Assembly: GCA_036362985.1 (NCBI GenBank)
Contig: JAYGXS010000002.1
Span: 12,546,019 to 12,610,018, forward strand
Length of the DNA: 64,000 bases
From: Ligula intestinalis
Taxonomy: Eukaryota; Platyhelminthes; Cestoda; Diphyllobothriidea; Diphyllobothriidae
Direction: 5' to 3'
Shown one piece after another: positions 1 through 11,916 of the stretch (the stretch's first letter is position 1; each line of letters begins with the position of its first letter). A program made the position numbers and the translations under genes. Below the pieces are notes generated by a model. It had not been told where the DNA came from. It ran no database searches and saw nothing but the letters and a program-made list of their open reading frames with translations.

Positions 1-477
1 CAAGTTTTATTAAAGAGCAGACAACATTTTGTGAGGTGAAAACGTGTTCTTGACAGCATTTACTTTGGTTAAGGCTTAAGGCCAATTTGGTAACCGTAGA
101 GATCGTTTTTATGTATTGGCCATTTTTTAATAAATACGTCAAAAAATGGCACCAAGGAATCATAGCTACGAAATATGCGCATCAACGTGCAGTTTTGCTA
201 TCATATTTACTAGTCTGTGAAAAAAGATTTAGAGGATTTATGTGGAACAGTCTGCCTCCCAAAAACTCACAAAAGACTTCATTTCAAACGGATTTCTACT
301 TTTGCTTCTTTATTCACTCTGTTCTTCCTACGAACAAGACTACCTTAAATGTAAATCCTAGGTTGCCTCAGTGAACTGGATTTACACTCTTCGGAATTTT
401 CCTAATAAAAGTTGGTATTTCTAAACAGTGTAAAAGCAATTGATAAACCGTAATATTTCAGAAGATAAATTGGTGAA

Positions 478-512
478 CATACGTTTGTTTTGCGTAAATT
501 CTCATCAGGCTT
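478..512 (-). ncRNA. Hammerhead-like motif, PLE terminus
   Basis: The minus strand reads CTGATGA, then GAATTTACGC, then AAAAC. The left half of the core is perfect; the GAAA half is damaged. It is homologous to the motifs at 789-822 and 14119-14152. Probably inactive. Confidence 0.45.
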
Positions 513-788
513 TTTTATTTATGGGGTAATTAATTAAATGGACTATGCGGGCTGGTAGAAAAATGGCGTGGTTGTGGGGGAGGTGGACGGGGTGGGCAAT
601 ATGGGTCAAAAATCTGATCAGCGTTAAGGAGCCTGGTTGCCGAGCGAGGTGATAAGCTGCGAGCATTTAAATTATTGGCTTTTGGCCTCGGTAACTGCGG
701 CACCGATCACCCTCCTCTACCCTGACAGCCGTGCTATTTTTTCTACCAAATCGCATCACCTATTTAGTTTATTACCATGTAAATGTAA

Positions 789-822
789 AGGCAGGACGAG
801 AATTTATCGAAAACATGCGTAT
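789..822 (+). ncRNA. Hammerhead-like motif, inverted partner
   Basis: The plus strand reads CAGGACGA (a damaged CTGACGA), then GAATTTATC, then GAAAAC. It is the inverted partner of the motif at 478-512 and closely matches 14119-14152. The first core segment has a substitution, so it is probably inactive. Confidence 0.42.
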
Positions 823-1519
823 GCCTTCTTTGTAAGAATGGTTTTTCCTTTACTGTCATAGAGCATTTTAGGTTGAAACGTTGGGCTGATTATGGGTAAC
901 TGGTATTTTCCGACCTAAATTCAGCAGAGTTCATAAGATAAAGCCGACCGTTGGTTGTGCATGCCGTTGGGATGGCATAAAACCAAAGCTAACAGATTCT
1001 GGACAATTTGTGATGTGGAAGCTGGCGTTTTTTGGCCTCCAACAGAAGAGCGAAAGGAAATTTACCGTGTTGGTAGCCAAAAGTCAAATAAGGAAGACAA
1101 ATGCAGGTGAGTTCGGAAAATGAGTGAGCTGTTACGTACAGTATGGCTTAGAATTCGAGCAAACTGTTGACATGTGCGAAAGGTTGATACTCATTCGCCA
1201 ATCGGCATTGACTAAGGTTATATTACTTATCATCTTGAAGCCTATTCTCAACTCATTTCAAGCACGATATAAGGTTGTCCCTTTAAGAAGCTTCTTTTGA
1301 CTGCTAACAAAAAGAACGAACTGTAAAAAATGGCTACTTAATTAGTATGCATGTTTATCAATAGTATTAACTGCTCTAATAATATTAATCATATTTTGTG
1401 GAAAACATGGACGAAAAGGGAAAAGGCCTTTCTTGTAACCGTTTGGTAGCAAATTACGCTTTCTTCAAATTTTTTACTTAAAGAAAGGGTATAATTCGGT
1501 TTTTTTAAATTTATACATA

Positions 1520-1908
1520 TTTTGAGAAGAAGAATTATCGAACACTAGAATTATTATATTATTAGTCTGAGCTTTCGGGCTCCTACAGGCGCACACTATC
1601 AGAGTAGGAAAAAGCAGCAAATGAGGTAGATAATTCTGGCGTGTGCACAAAAACAGCTAAAATGTGAATGGGTAGAAAATCAATAATTGTGTGGTTTGGT
1701 CGTCATGTCGCTACTGTGGACATTATCAGCATGTGCTTTTGGACAAGATCGGCGTGGTGGGTGGGAATATTTACAGAAATAAACTCGTCAACGAAAACAA
1801 GCAATATTATATAAGGGAAAGGTCAAACAGCAGTCAAATGAAAGGGGGGAGGGAGGAACAGGACCACCAGTGCCATGAGTCTGGAGATACCTGCGCAGGG
1901 TAAAATAT
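1520..1908 (-). mobile_element. PLE 3' end inserted in repeat R1
   Basis: It is absent from the homologous R1 copy at 25.2-25.9 kb, so it is an insertion. On the minus strand it has a C-rich tract near 1845-1860, then a hammerhead-like motif, then an end that resembles the start of the PLE terminus at 17148. The flanks 1512-1526 (tatacatattttgag) and 1906-1919 (tatacgattgtgag) are similar enough to be a diverged target-site duplication. No coding region is recognised. Confidence 0.5.
1561..1612 (-). ncRNA. Hammerhead-like motif (degenerate)
   Basis: The minus strand has CTGATAG, a GC-rich interval, then GAAAGCTCAG. The right half is identical to that of the well preserved motif at 17181-17227; the left half of the core is damaged. 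Confidence 0.42.
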
Positions 1909-2345
1909 ACGATTGTGAGGTGCTCATGCATATTACATCGTATCCGTAAATTTGTTGATACTGCCTACAATTTGTACAGCATGATCCACATCTATTGCAA
2001 TATTTTATGAGAAATATGAGGCTTTTGCGAAAATCGTCTGCAAAAGGTACTTTTCTTAAACAGAAGACACACAGCGCACAATATCTTACCCTTCAATTTA
2101 GGTCTAGCAGTTGGAAGGTTGCAAATTGATTCGGGAATCGAGAAACATTTTTTGAAATCAAAAGGAACCCTTCCTTTAAGTATATTAAAGGAGGCGCATT
2201 TTACAACAAGCTTGGTACAAAAAAAGAATTTTTTAATCATGTTTTCCATTAAATATTTTGCAGTTATTAGGGCAGTCAAATCAATGATGAAAATGTATTC
2301 TAAGATAGTAGTACGAATTCCAAGCCGCACTGTATACCTCCGATC

Positions 2346-3881
2346 TACTGCCCTAGGCTAAAAGACATGGCTTGCAGTCATGTACACATTCATATACTGC
2401 CTTCATCATCCCCAGAAGACGATGAAGAAGAAGATGGGAGTAATTCTTGGGTCCAATTTATATTTAGGCTGCCGTTCGAAAGCACTCTTGTTTGCGTCGT
2501 CAGATCGTGCTGTCTGCCCTGCTGCCAGCGTCGAATGAACGCATATTATCGCATTGATCAGGACTCGCACGAACGACATGGCACATTTTTTGATGAAGGT
2601 GCCCGTGAGGGCAAGAACAATTCAAACGACCACAACCAATCGACCGGTCCAATTGATCAACACGCGTGCATCAGACACAGCTATAATACGAGGCTAGTGC
2701 AAAGACACATTCACTCGATGCCGGCAGAAGAGTAGACAGCACGCTCTGTCGTTGAAAACAAGGATTTTCGCAAGTACATCATAAACCTAACTTAATTTTC
2801 AGGAGTTGCTCCATTTTCTTCTTGTTCTTCCGGAGATGATGAAAGCAATATTATATCTGGATCTTGAATCTTGGCACACATACACATTTATTGCTTAACC
2901 ACATCTTCAGCGCACAAAATTCTCATGGCATTTATATTTTGGCAATCTGGCATCAAGCGGAATATTATCGTGTGCGTAGGACTGGCCCTGAGCGATAGCG
3001 GAGTTTAAAATTACGTACTTTGCACTTTGGCAGGCTTTCTATAAGTTCCAAGGACAGCATCACTTGTAGGTAAGGTCAAGGGTTTGGCTTCAGATAAATA
3101 CAAAGTTATATTTCTATTCGTTTTTTAGATGCATTGTTAGATATTAAGTAAAACAAAAGAAAGAATGCTAGAAATATTATAGATATTGATGTTTAATTGA
3201 AGGTACGATAAGCGCATAATGAATGACCAAAGTAGGAATGCCCAGAAGTCACCGGTAGAAATTTAATTAGAACTTACGAAGAACAAATGTTGGTTGTAAA
3301 ATCATTGCAGCAAGGCTTTCCGGGTCGTTCGAATATAAGATTTCCCTAAAGGAGTGCTCTTAAATTTGGTATACGTTAGCACTATTCCTTACATTGCCTT
3401 ACAAATCCACATTATAATTCATTCACGTACATTTTATTGTTGGTATCAAACGAATGTGCGGCAAGGTTAATCGTTTTCCAGTAGATTTGTTCGAAATATG
3501 CAAGTGCATCAGTACGACTTCAATATTTCGATTAGGATTTTACTCACTGTAGACATCCTCCATTAAATTACTGCCTTCTGTAAGTTTATTGAAGTTTTCT
3601 CGTTTTTTTCACTGGGGATCTTCTTGTTGTCTGCTCTGTTTTGAAACATCTTCTTGCAGCTGATATCAGTGACCCGGCATAAACGCGGAGTACTTATAAC
3701 TGTTTCCACGATCCTCGGCAGATGACAGCTTGCAACATTGCGAGTAAAGAAAGGGACAATTCGTTGGAATTTAATTTACATTCAGTTGTGCTGCAAGTGG
3801 TTAAACAAATTTTGTTTGCACCTCAAGATTAAGTGGAGGGTAAAGTGTTAACTTGGTAGAAGAATGGGATTTCCAGTAGGA
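2346..3881. other. No recognisable feature
   Basis: There are only short open frames without recognisable domains. The longest is a 122-codon plus-strand frame at 2367-2735 with no family resemblance I can name. Confidence 0.5.
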
Positions 3882-4496
3882 TCATCTGTATTTCATCATC
3901 AGGAGACAGCCACGGTATGGAAAAATCGGGGCCAACGTGTACGGACGTGAAACAGGCCAGCGTGCCAATATACGGGCGGCGTGTGTGTGTGTCGCAGCGT
4001 TTGTTGGGTCAGGAGTCCCTCCGGAATCCAAACTATTTTTATTTGGAAGGCGGAGAAAAGCCGCGGCGGTGAGTTGGGTGCCTGGCTCGGCACTGCAGGT
4101 CAGAAGATGCTGACAGTCATGCAGAGAAACGCCGCAATCGGGTGTGGACGGGTCGAGCCGGTGTTGGCACTGGCGAAGGAACATTGAGTAGCCACTGCGT
4201 AGTTTAGTCAGATTACCACAATTGACCCTTGGAAATTGTTGTTCTGAGGCCGCAATCAGAGGTAGGTAGCCGCCTAATAGAACCATGGGATAATAATCTC
4301 GTTTTTCCTTGACAATGGCTATCTGATGAAGACACTGGAAGCCTCTCATGTTGACAGAGCCATCAGCGGGTAGATCCAAGAGACACGAGACGACAGTTTC
4401 CCTATGGAGAGCTCGAATAGACGGCCGAACGTTGCGGCTGCGTTCGGGAGCGTAGAAACGATGGGGATTAGGATTGCCGGTTTCGAAAAAGCTCAA
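3882..4496 (-). pseudogene. LINE polyprotein C-terminal fragment (zinc-knuckle end)
   Basis: An open frame of 204 codons. Around residues 90-150 it carries the typical tail of many non-LTR retrotransposon polyproteins: a TKLRSGYS stretch, then LDPSTPDCG, HDCQHLL and a final cysteine. This corresponds to the usual LRSGY...CPxC...HDxxHLFxC pattern. The first cysteine of the CPxC pair appears to be lost (TPDC). Upstream residues such as IAASEQQFPR also resemble the region before the knuckle in LINE proteins. No reverse transcriptase is attached, so the element is strongly 5'-truncated. The first methionine is arbitrary. Assignment to a LINE is fairly secure; the clade is not. Confidence 0.6.
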
Positions 4497-5689
4497 CCAG
4501 AACTGTTGTCTTAAAAGTGCAGATGGTCAACGGGGAGGTCAACAGTGGTGACACAAACAACTAGGAACCTTGGGCCACACACAGCGTCTCGGACGAGATT
4601 GACCTAGGGAAAAGAGCAGTTGACAAGGGAAGCCATGAGCCGGAATGTTGAGTCTATGCGAAAATGGGTTGACGAAACAACTATCGGAAATGTCAGTCAC
4701 GCAATAAACCTCTCCCGGTGGTGAACACCCTTCTTTCTTTTAATCATGGAGCATCTTCTTGGCTGCTAAAACGTTTGCGGATTGATAGTAGTACGTTCGA
4801 ACAAAAGTTGCCTCTCAGCCCACGATTTATTTTAATCATTTTGCTTTTTCATCCCCTTGCACATCAGAATACCTATAATACCTCCTTACAGTACTTCTAC
4901 GGATTTAACTCCTACTTTCCATAAAATTCCCAATAGTGTGGGTCGATAAATGCACACTCTAAATTGTTCGCTTTGGTTGATTCAGTTCTCTCGACTGTGC
5001 TTCTGTTATGAAATTGAAGGGATCCGGCAAAACATTTCTTTTTGGGTCTCTGTCCGCAATTTATGGGAAAAAATACCAGGCTGGGGGAACTTGCTACAAA
5101 CATAGAGAACCTGGGGCATGGTTTTACTTGTCATGCAGATACATTACCTTCAATTGTTGTCGCTGGAATGTTCATTCATTTAATCCTAACCACTCCGCGA
5201 TCTAGGCTGCGGGCAATAGCAACAGTCTGTTTCAAATGACACATACTTTCCGTAGTACATAGTTGGCTTTTTCAGTTGAATTGAGGAAAATGTTCGCATC
5301 CTAGGTATGTGTGCAGCTAGAGACGTAAAAGGCGTTTCGATCGCCGGAATTGCACAACATCCGAAGGCTACCCTGCCGATGTAACATCTTGTGTCAAATG
5401 AAACTCTCCTCTATAGTACAAAGATAGCTTGTTCACTGACTAACATGCTACAAAAGGACAGCTATTTTACGATCATTACCGATTTTCAGTACACCATACG
5501 CATATCATTTACGTTCTGAAGTGGGGGCTACAAACTTTCCCAGCATTTAGGATGGGTAATGACTATGAACCAGCTATCTGCATTTGGCGGGTGAGTATTT
5601 TAACGAGTTGTCTGTGTACACATGCTTTTTTTAAATTTTCTTCGAAACTAATTTATAATTCGGAGTATATCAGCATATTCCAGGTGCAT
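4497..5689. other. No recognisable feature
   Basis: AT-leaning sequence with only short open frames and no repeat partner noticed inside the window. Confidence 0.45.
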
Positions 5690-6000
5690 ATAGGTATATA
5701 CGAAACATTTGCCGTAAATATTTGTGTCGAAGTCCGTCAGCCACTGAGTGATAGCCATGCAATACTCAATAACCGGCAGTATAAAGAGAATCGTACAACT
5801 CATGCAATTATACATCATTCTGGCAGCACAAGTACTAACCAAAGGTACAGACGCGTGTTTCGCTGGTATACTTTCACTGCTTGACACCGCTGCGACAGGT
5901 CACGTCACCAATTTTAAAAGTTGTACATCAACCAGAAAGCAACAACGGAATGCTGGGGGACTCACTGATGAGCCAGATCCCTCGCACCTCTGTCAAACAA
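5690..6000 (+). repeat. Dispersed repeat C with adjoining block D
   Basis: Part of 5690-5880 (the AAGTCC, ATCAT-CTGGCAGCACAAG and ACTAACCAAA blocks) recurs at 8140-8270 and 9555-9745. Bases 5925-6000 recur at 33313-33385. In the shared D block both copies can be read as TRK...R-AG...DEPDPS, so conservation at the protein level is possible. No family recognised. Confidence 0.45.
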
Positions 6001-8139
6001 TAGAAGAATACCGGCAAAATGTGCGTCTGGAATTTTAGGTAGTAGCTGTGCTGTAATTATAGGAGATGGTGGCTTTGCCGTACACTTGGGAGGGAGAGTT
6101 CGTTCTTCATAAGCTATGAACAGATGTTATGCGTGCAGCACAATTCAAGTATCCTAACCCATTAAATCCCAATGTTTTGTCAATTGATGTCATTTCCCGG
6201 GAGCTTGATCCTGATGGGGAAACATTGCGTACAACTAAATTGTTCAACTCCTCTTGGCCGATATTTTCCAATGGCGGCGAACAAAAGGCCGTCGAGTCTA
6301 CTATAATAAATCTTCGCTAACAGTATATGGTCCTAGAGGCTAACAATTTGGATCTTCAAGGTGTTATCAAGGCCTATGGGAAGTGAGAATATCAAGCCCA
6401 TCCTGAGATAAAAGAATGGACTGTCGTCCGGCACACTGTTACAGTGGATGTCTTCTTTCTCTTTGCTTATCCGGCCCTCTCAGTGAGCAAGAAGAATGCG
6501 AAGCTGGGTCCTGAAGCTCTTCTTTGGGTGACAGAGAATCGTGCTGACAACTTTATGAGTTCGGTCAAGTAACTAACTCCAATGCAAGCGCCTCTGACTC
6601 TCAAACGGCTTCCCACCCGTCCCAAGCCACTTGGCCGCCATTCCAGTCTGTCACTTCTCGATCGCGTCAAATCCCTAAATCTGAGGGGTTTTTTCAGGCC
6701 GCTTGTGGCTCAGGCCGATTCCTCAGAATCGGGTTCTTTTGTTGCTTCCAGTGGTAGACGTCTTCAGTCATCACGTTCCACCCCGGCACTGCTCTCAGTT
6801 CTGTCGTCATTTGACCTTTTCAATCCCTCCAATCTAGTCGATCTTACTTTTTCTTCCGTTGGGAGTCGTCTGGAAAAGGTTTCTTCTGATGTAACTGCGT
6901 TAACGAAGGCCCATCGTGCTTGATGTCAGCGCGTTACCGAGTGGCTTTCAAAAATTGACGAATACGTCTCAATAATGTAATTCACACAACTCCCCTTTTC
7001 CTGTTCAAGACTCCTATCTTCTTGCGAATCCTCCGTCGTTCCTGGCTACTGAGCTCCCCTCTTATCTTCAGATCTCCGTCAATGCGTGAGAACGGCCAGG
7101 GAGTAGCGTGAGTGTTTTTTTATCAGTCTTTACTAGCTTGAATACGCCCAATCTGGCGGTATCCATTTCCATCGGAATTTGCTGACGCTGTGCTGCAATT
7201 ATAGGCGATACATGCATAGAACAGTAGTATGTTTCTGTCAAATGCTTACACACCGTCGGATGACAAAAACTTGAATGCCAATAGTTCTTTTTATAGGGCA
7301 GGTCAGCAACAAAATAACCCAAAAGTCGTGTTAGAACTAAAAAACAAAGGGAACTTCATTTCCACCAATTTTTCACATCTCTTTTTATGATGGTGTGAAC
7401 CACCTCTCAGTCAAAATGTAACGAGGTTGGGCAAACGTAGGTTCTTTGATTCCTCTTGCCTACGCCATTATATCCAAGCCGCTATAAGCATTCAAATGCT
7501 TAAACGTATTCAATGCTGTGAAGGATATTCTTTCACCTTCATTTTCTTCTTCCCCCTGCTCTTGTTTGACTTTTTAAAACCAAGTAACATATTTTTCTCT
7601 GCACAAAAATTGTACTTCCACCTTTACGAAGATAAACGTGGGTATACAGAGCGTTCTATAATCATCTTTAACGCATACAATCCCCAGTGACATCCGACAT
7701 TCGATATTTTTAAAGGCATTGTCATTATATAACAGTTTGACACTCGTCGAGGAAGTTAATCCACCGCCCATGGAACCTACCTATTTTGCTTTGCCCTGTA
7801 TCTCTTTTTTGAGCCATGAAACAAGACGTAGCGACTAGTAGTTAAAGGCAGAGAGTATTGTCTGTTCAGTTAAAGTAATTCGCAACAACAAAGCCGGTCA
7901 GTTGTCAAAAAATTAAATACCGCCGACTATAAATCACTGTCTTGTTTATTTCATTTTCTTAACTTTATCTGCTTCTGTTTTGGTGGATAATAAATAGACA
8001 GGTCAGGCGATCCATATATTTTCGTATTTTGAACAGTTTTTCTCAACCAATTTTTCATCTTCAGTGGTAAAATAATGATTTTCAATCATCGGACAGACTG
8101 TTTGCATGAGAACACTGATATTTGCCGGAAATTCTTGGG
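6001..8139. other. No recognisable gene
   Basis: A serine- and leucine-rich plus-strand frame of 113 codons (6582-6923) in a slightly GC-richer patch is the most gene-like object. It has no motif I recognise, and a minus-strand frame overlaps it. The rest is AT-leaning sequence. Confidence 0.4.
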
Positions 8140-8270
8140 CCAAAGTCCATTTGCCGCTACAGTACATGCTGTTTTATAACCTACCTGATTATATACCATA
8201 CTGGCAACACAGGCACTAGCTAAAAAGCAACCAGAGATGTGGTACGCCGGTATTCTGAGGCTTCATGGCA
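8140..8270 (+). repeat. Dispersed repeat C, second copy
   Basis: The blocks GGCCAAAGTCCAT, ATACTGGCAACACAGGCACTA and CTAAAAAGCAACCAGA match 5690-5880 and 9555-9745. No coding potential seen. Confidence 0.45.
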
Positions 8271-8360
8271 AAACTGAGAGGTGCTCGGCTCAGCATTCCC
8301 AGAAATCCCTCTGCGTCTTCCCGTAGATACTGCAGGCTTGAAGATTGCAAAAAACAGCAG

Positions 8361-8405
8361 AATTTAATGGACCCGTGAATTTCGAGGGTGCTGATCAGCT
8401 GCAAC
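8361..8405 (-). ncRNA. Hammerhead-like motif, subfamily B (degenerate)
   Basis: The minus strand reads CTGATCAGCACCCTCGAAATTC, aligned with CTGATGAGTGCTCCCGAAATG at 22850. The second half of the first core segment is mutated. Confidence 0.35.
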
Positions 8406-9435
8406 TTCTCGCTGCATAATGCGAGTAACGAAGGAGAAAATACAAGAAATTAAATTCGTACAGGAAGGTCATAGGGCTTGGTCACGAAGGCTTATTAGTA
8501 AAATAAGCGAGTTAAAGCAAAATGAAAAAAAATATTGAGTAAAAAACGTTAAAGCGAAAAGGAAGGCTGGGAGTTGTGCAAATGAGGGAGCCGGATGTTA
8601 CCAAGCAAAATTGGGTTAACCGCGTACTCCCTCTTATTGCATAAGTCAGGTTTTGACCGCTGCATATAGACTGCTTCTAGGTAGCACAGGGTACGAGTTA
8701 TTCGTGTCAAAACACGTACTCGGAAAGATGTTTTGGGGTTTTAAAAATGATCCGTATCTGGCACGTGTTCAGTTATGGAAGACCAAGGATTTCTGTGTTC
8801 ATATGAACACAATTGAGAATGGTGTGCCATGGTAAGGCATCTTTCGCACAAGGAAGTTGTAAGGGCTTAGTTCAATTGCAAAATTGGAGTTCAACAGCGT
8901 TATATATCCTTTCAATGGTTTTGCGTTGGCGTCTCTTGATGGTATTTAAAAAGTCGTCTGCCTTTAAGAGCAAAAATATGAAAACTGGCTTCATGGGAAC
9001 TGACTGCTCCGTCATTTGAGGTCGAAAGGGTTCACTATATTTGTCTATAAGCTGTGCTGGATATCCCCACTTCATAAAGTTCCTTTGAGCCAGGCTATTT
9101 CAGCATCCAATGTTTCCCTAGAGCAGAGTTGTGTCTTCCTGTGGATGAGAGTATATACCAATTTACCTTTCCATTAAAAGGGAACAAGGCGTTGATAATG
9201 CAAGTACTATCTTTTCCATTTATTTTTATGGAAAAGAGTTCGTGCTATGGAGCCATCTTTCTGCCTGAACATGTGAATGGATAGGAAGTAAAGCTGGCTC
9301 TCCCTTTCCTGTTGCATATAAAATTTAATCTTTGGATGCAAATTGTTAATTGCAGACAATAATTCTTCGGCTTCCTTTATGTTATCGACAATCGTGAAGG
9401 CATAATCTAATATATTCGGTTGAGTGTTGTCTTAT
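8361..9435 (-). pseudogene. Penelope-like element reverse transcriptase remnant
   Basis: Reading the minus strand from about 9435 down to 8872 in shifting frames gives the region just after the catalytic aspartates of PLE reverse transcriptases. Blocks seen are AFTIVDNIKEAEELLSAIN, LHPKIKFYMQQERESQLYF, a KNKWKR block and TLDAEIAWLKGTL, then a frame open at 9075-8872 with MKWGYPAQLIDKYSEPF. The order matches the family pattern (RYVDDTFV...LPFLDV...W-x-x-Y...YP-x-x-F). Stop codons and frameshifts break it. Downstream, 8361-8520 is homologous to the PLE terminal regions at 21275-21420 and 22745-22925. A PLE remnant is well supported; the endonuclease is not recognisable here. Confidence 0.6.
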
Positions 9436-9745
9436 TCAATTTTGTGAATGCCCATCTTTTAATTGACCCATAAATATGCCAGCGAATTGCGTTTTTTTGC
9501 AAAACTTTTTTCTTGTCTGGAGTAGAGTGTCTACAGACGTGAGCCAAAATTTAGTATTTACATTTAGGCCAAAGTCCATCAGTAAATGCAAAGGAGCCGC
9601 GTACTATTTACAAGCTGTCAACGGGAAGTTGGTAGTTTAACTCAAATAATTATTTACTATCTTGGCTGCACAACCACCGACTAAAAAAACCAGACACTTG
9701 TTTTTTCCGATAGTTTGATGCTAGTACTTGCCCTGCCAATGTGGA
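9436..9745 (+). repeat. Dispersed repeat C, third copy (mainly 9555-9745)
   Basis: GGCCAAAGTCCATCAG, the TTGGCTGCACAACCACCGACTAA block and ACCAGACACTTGTTT align with the copies at 5.7 and 8.1 kb. Bases 9436-9554 show nothing recognisable. Confidence 0.42.
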
Positions 9746-11799
9746 ACGTGGATTATCTATGTACTATGACTGGCAGCTACCATCTGGCAAATGTTCGTTT
9801 TCGCTAACATACTAACTGGTGAGTGGATAGCCCGGGTTCGAGCGTACTTCCAACCAAAACGTTCAGAGTTACTGGTCTCTTAAAATGTTTATGCACATCA
9901 ACTCAGAAGCTACATAACATGCCTATGGCGTTCTGACGATTGATGCTAAGCGTGCAACAAGGATTTTCTTCCTACGTGGTCATACCTTAACAAACTATGT
10001 GCAAGATAAGCTTAAGGCGGAAAGTCATGAGTTTATTCGCTGTCTAAGTATCGGTTTCATATAAATTACAACTGTTGGGTATAGAGACCCTTCCTATCCT
10101 TCGCTCTCATCCGCATAAAGTTTGAATTCAAATAGAAAAAATCCTCCTACATTTGACTGCGAATATGCGTGAAAACTGTTATTCTGACTCCTTTTTCCTC
10201 ACTATTAAATGCTCGTAAGTTTTCTTTTCAGTGTAAACGGAGAACTCAACAACATTGATCTGATTTTTTAATACAGGAAAACGGCCTAATCGGTTCACCA
10301 GTTAAGTATTTTAGTCATGTATCCCAGGCAAAACCGGGCTATATGTTTTCTAACTAGATTATTTTGTTTTTTAGGTCATATACTGTCTCCACTCAGAACT
10401 CGAAACGAAAATCTGAAAGGGCAGTTTGAAAGCGAGGTCTAATGACTTGTACAGACCAGCCGCTAACACAAAAGGTAACGGACCTAAGTAAAGACTTCAG
10501 GAAGATTCTGTCGACGCAGTCTGATGACTGAGAGGCATTGTCGACGGGAGTATCTGGGAGTATTAGCTTTACAGCGGTTCCACAGCCCATCTCCTCCCAG
10601 CGCGAGACGCCATGGAAGGTCTCATAGCGGCAATCTTGGTCGCCCAGTTGCTTTCGATCCAGCTCAATGGCCGAGGTCCGCATGCGACGCGCAACCTTTG
10701 CACTTGCGCGACTGTGGTGCACACATGCACTCCAGACTGGTCGGGCCAATCATTGTTCTGATGCAGACGCACACAAACCCTGCTCTGAGCCTTTGTGAAA
10801 ATCCCCCGGCTGACGAATACACCGGAAATCGCTCCGAGCGGGGGCGGACGCAGGCAGCGTCGTTGGCCGTTTTGGTGACCCCACCCTCTCGCACGGCCGT
10901 CAGGATCAAACGCCATGCTAGACCGAGTGGCAGCTTTCTCTTTACTCTTCTCTATAGAATACATTGTTCCTAACAATCTGGCTTTCCCAAGATCTCTCCC
11001 ATCTTCTAAGGAACTGGGTCTGGAAGATTGCAACCGTTAGGGTTAACGTTCTTTGTCTTAACATAACGGGATAACCTTGACTCCTAGCAACAATCCGGCG
11101 CGCCCTCAATGGCGCAAGCTACCGTCAGCTGGCTGGATCGCACATTCATCCTTCTCACTCGTGCACAAGTAAGATGACAAGAAAAATCATGACACATATT
11201 CATAAAAATAAAACAGGAAATATGTGGGACTTCATCCATTGCAAACGAGTCATCAACAGCTGGGGGAACAAAAAACAGGTCTACCGTGGTCTTCACTTCC
11301 ACTTACGGTAAGACGGAAAAATAACATGGGGGCTTGAGCATTCCCACCGAATGCTAACGAAATTTCCAAGAAATATTATGAGAGTACATAGACTCGGCTG
11401 CTGGAACATCTCCCGGCCACCGGTTTTCCAAAACATTTTGGGTCAGTTTTGGTGTAGAAACGGAAGCTACAGGACATGGTAGAGTTTACTATGTTTTATT
11501 GTCGATTACCTTGTTCATAGCTTTGTCAACACACTGTAATGTTATACTTACTATACCGTCTAGTTTATCTACGAAGTGCTCATCCAGTTGGTTGTTCGAT
11601 GGATAGATAGGCAGGTATCGGTCATTTAGTCAACTTTTGTTCACTTTGTGTTTTCGGCAGCTATGTATAATTCATTTGACCAAATTAGTAAAAATACAGC
11701 GGCATTGTTAGTATTTGAACTCACGACAAGAGCAAGATCTCAGTTCAGCCAGTGCCACCAATTTTTGACAATTTGGCAAACTGAATTGTGTAAATCTTC
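9746..11799. other. Intergenic, with a GC-rich island at 10390-11040
   Basis: Most of this is plain AT-leaning sequence. From about 10390 to 11040 composition rises sharply, and open frames of 118-154 codons occur on both strands (10524-10973 plus; 10569-11033 and 10393-10749 minus). None has a motif I can name. It could be a LINE 5' part or ORF1, or a chance product of high GC. Confidence 0.4.
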
Positions 11800-11827
11800 C
11801 AAAACACCAATAAGATAGAAAAGTCGA

Positions 11828-11880
11828 TCTGGTAAACACATTTCTTCAGCAAAACTTCATCAGGCCAGAACATTTGCGAG
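11828..11880 (-). ncRNA. Hammerhead-like motif
   Basis: The minus strand reads CTGATGA, AGTTTTGCT, GAAGAAATG. The first core segment is perfect and the AGY/GCT pair could close stem II; the second core segment is shifted by an extra GAA. The partner is at 12543-12600. Confidence 0.38.
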
Positions 11881-11916
11881 GATGATGAAAATTTTACAGT
11901 TAGGCAGAGTTCATAA

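Larger units (their letters stand above)
448..830 (-). mobile_element. PLE 3' remnant between inverted pseudo-LTR copies
   Basis: Positions 448-562 read on the minus strand match 738-830 read on the plus strand, so the two ends form an inverted repeat. The segment between them (563-737) resembles, in the same orientation, the endonuclease C-terminal tail and 3' untranslated part of the PLE at 12.84-13.10 kb; on the minus strand it gives a similar proline- and histidine-rich tail. Both arms carry a hammerhead-like core. It is a 5'-truncated Penelope-like element that keeps only the end of the endonuclease and the terminal region. The element class is inferred from its better preserved relatives in this window. 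Confidence 0.55.
1140..2345 (-). repeat. Repeat R1, long copy (interrupted)
   Basis: This segment aligns with 25160-25880 in the same order. Matching stretches include 1140-1290 with 25160-25300, 1395-1500 with 25365-25475, and 1910-2330 with 25485-25850. The copy is interrupted by about 390 bases (1520-1908) that look like a PLE 3' end. No protein domain is recognisable. The fuller copy near 25.2-26.0 kb has inverted ends about 150 bp long; here the right arm is missing. The function is unknown and it could be a non-autonomous element. Confidence 0.6.

Noticed and set aside
2367..2735. 122-codon plus-strand open frame
   Set aside because: No motif, no family resemblance, and composition like its surroundings; no evidence for coding.
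4318..4345. CTGATGAAGACACTGGAAG, a CTGATGA string on the plus strand
   Set aside because: GAAG replaces GAAA and no hairpin forms; it lies inside the LINE coding remnant.
6582..6923. 113-codon serine/leucine-rich frame
   Set aside because: Low-complexity composition and an overlapping minus-strand frame; no recognisable domain.
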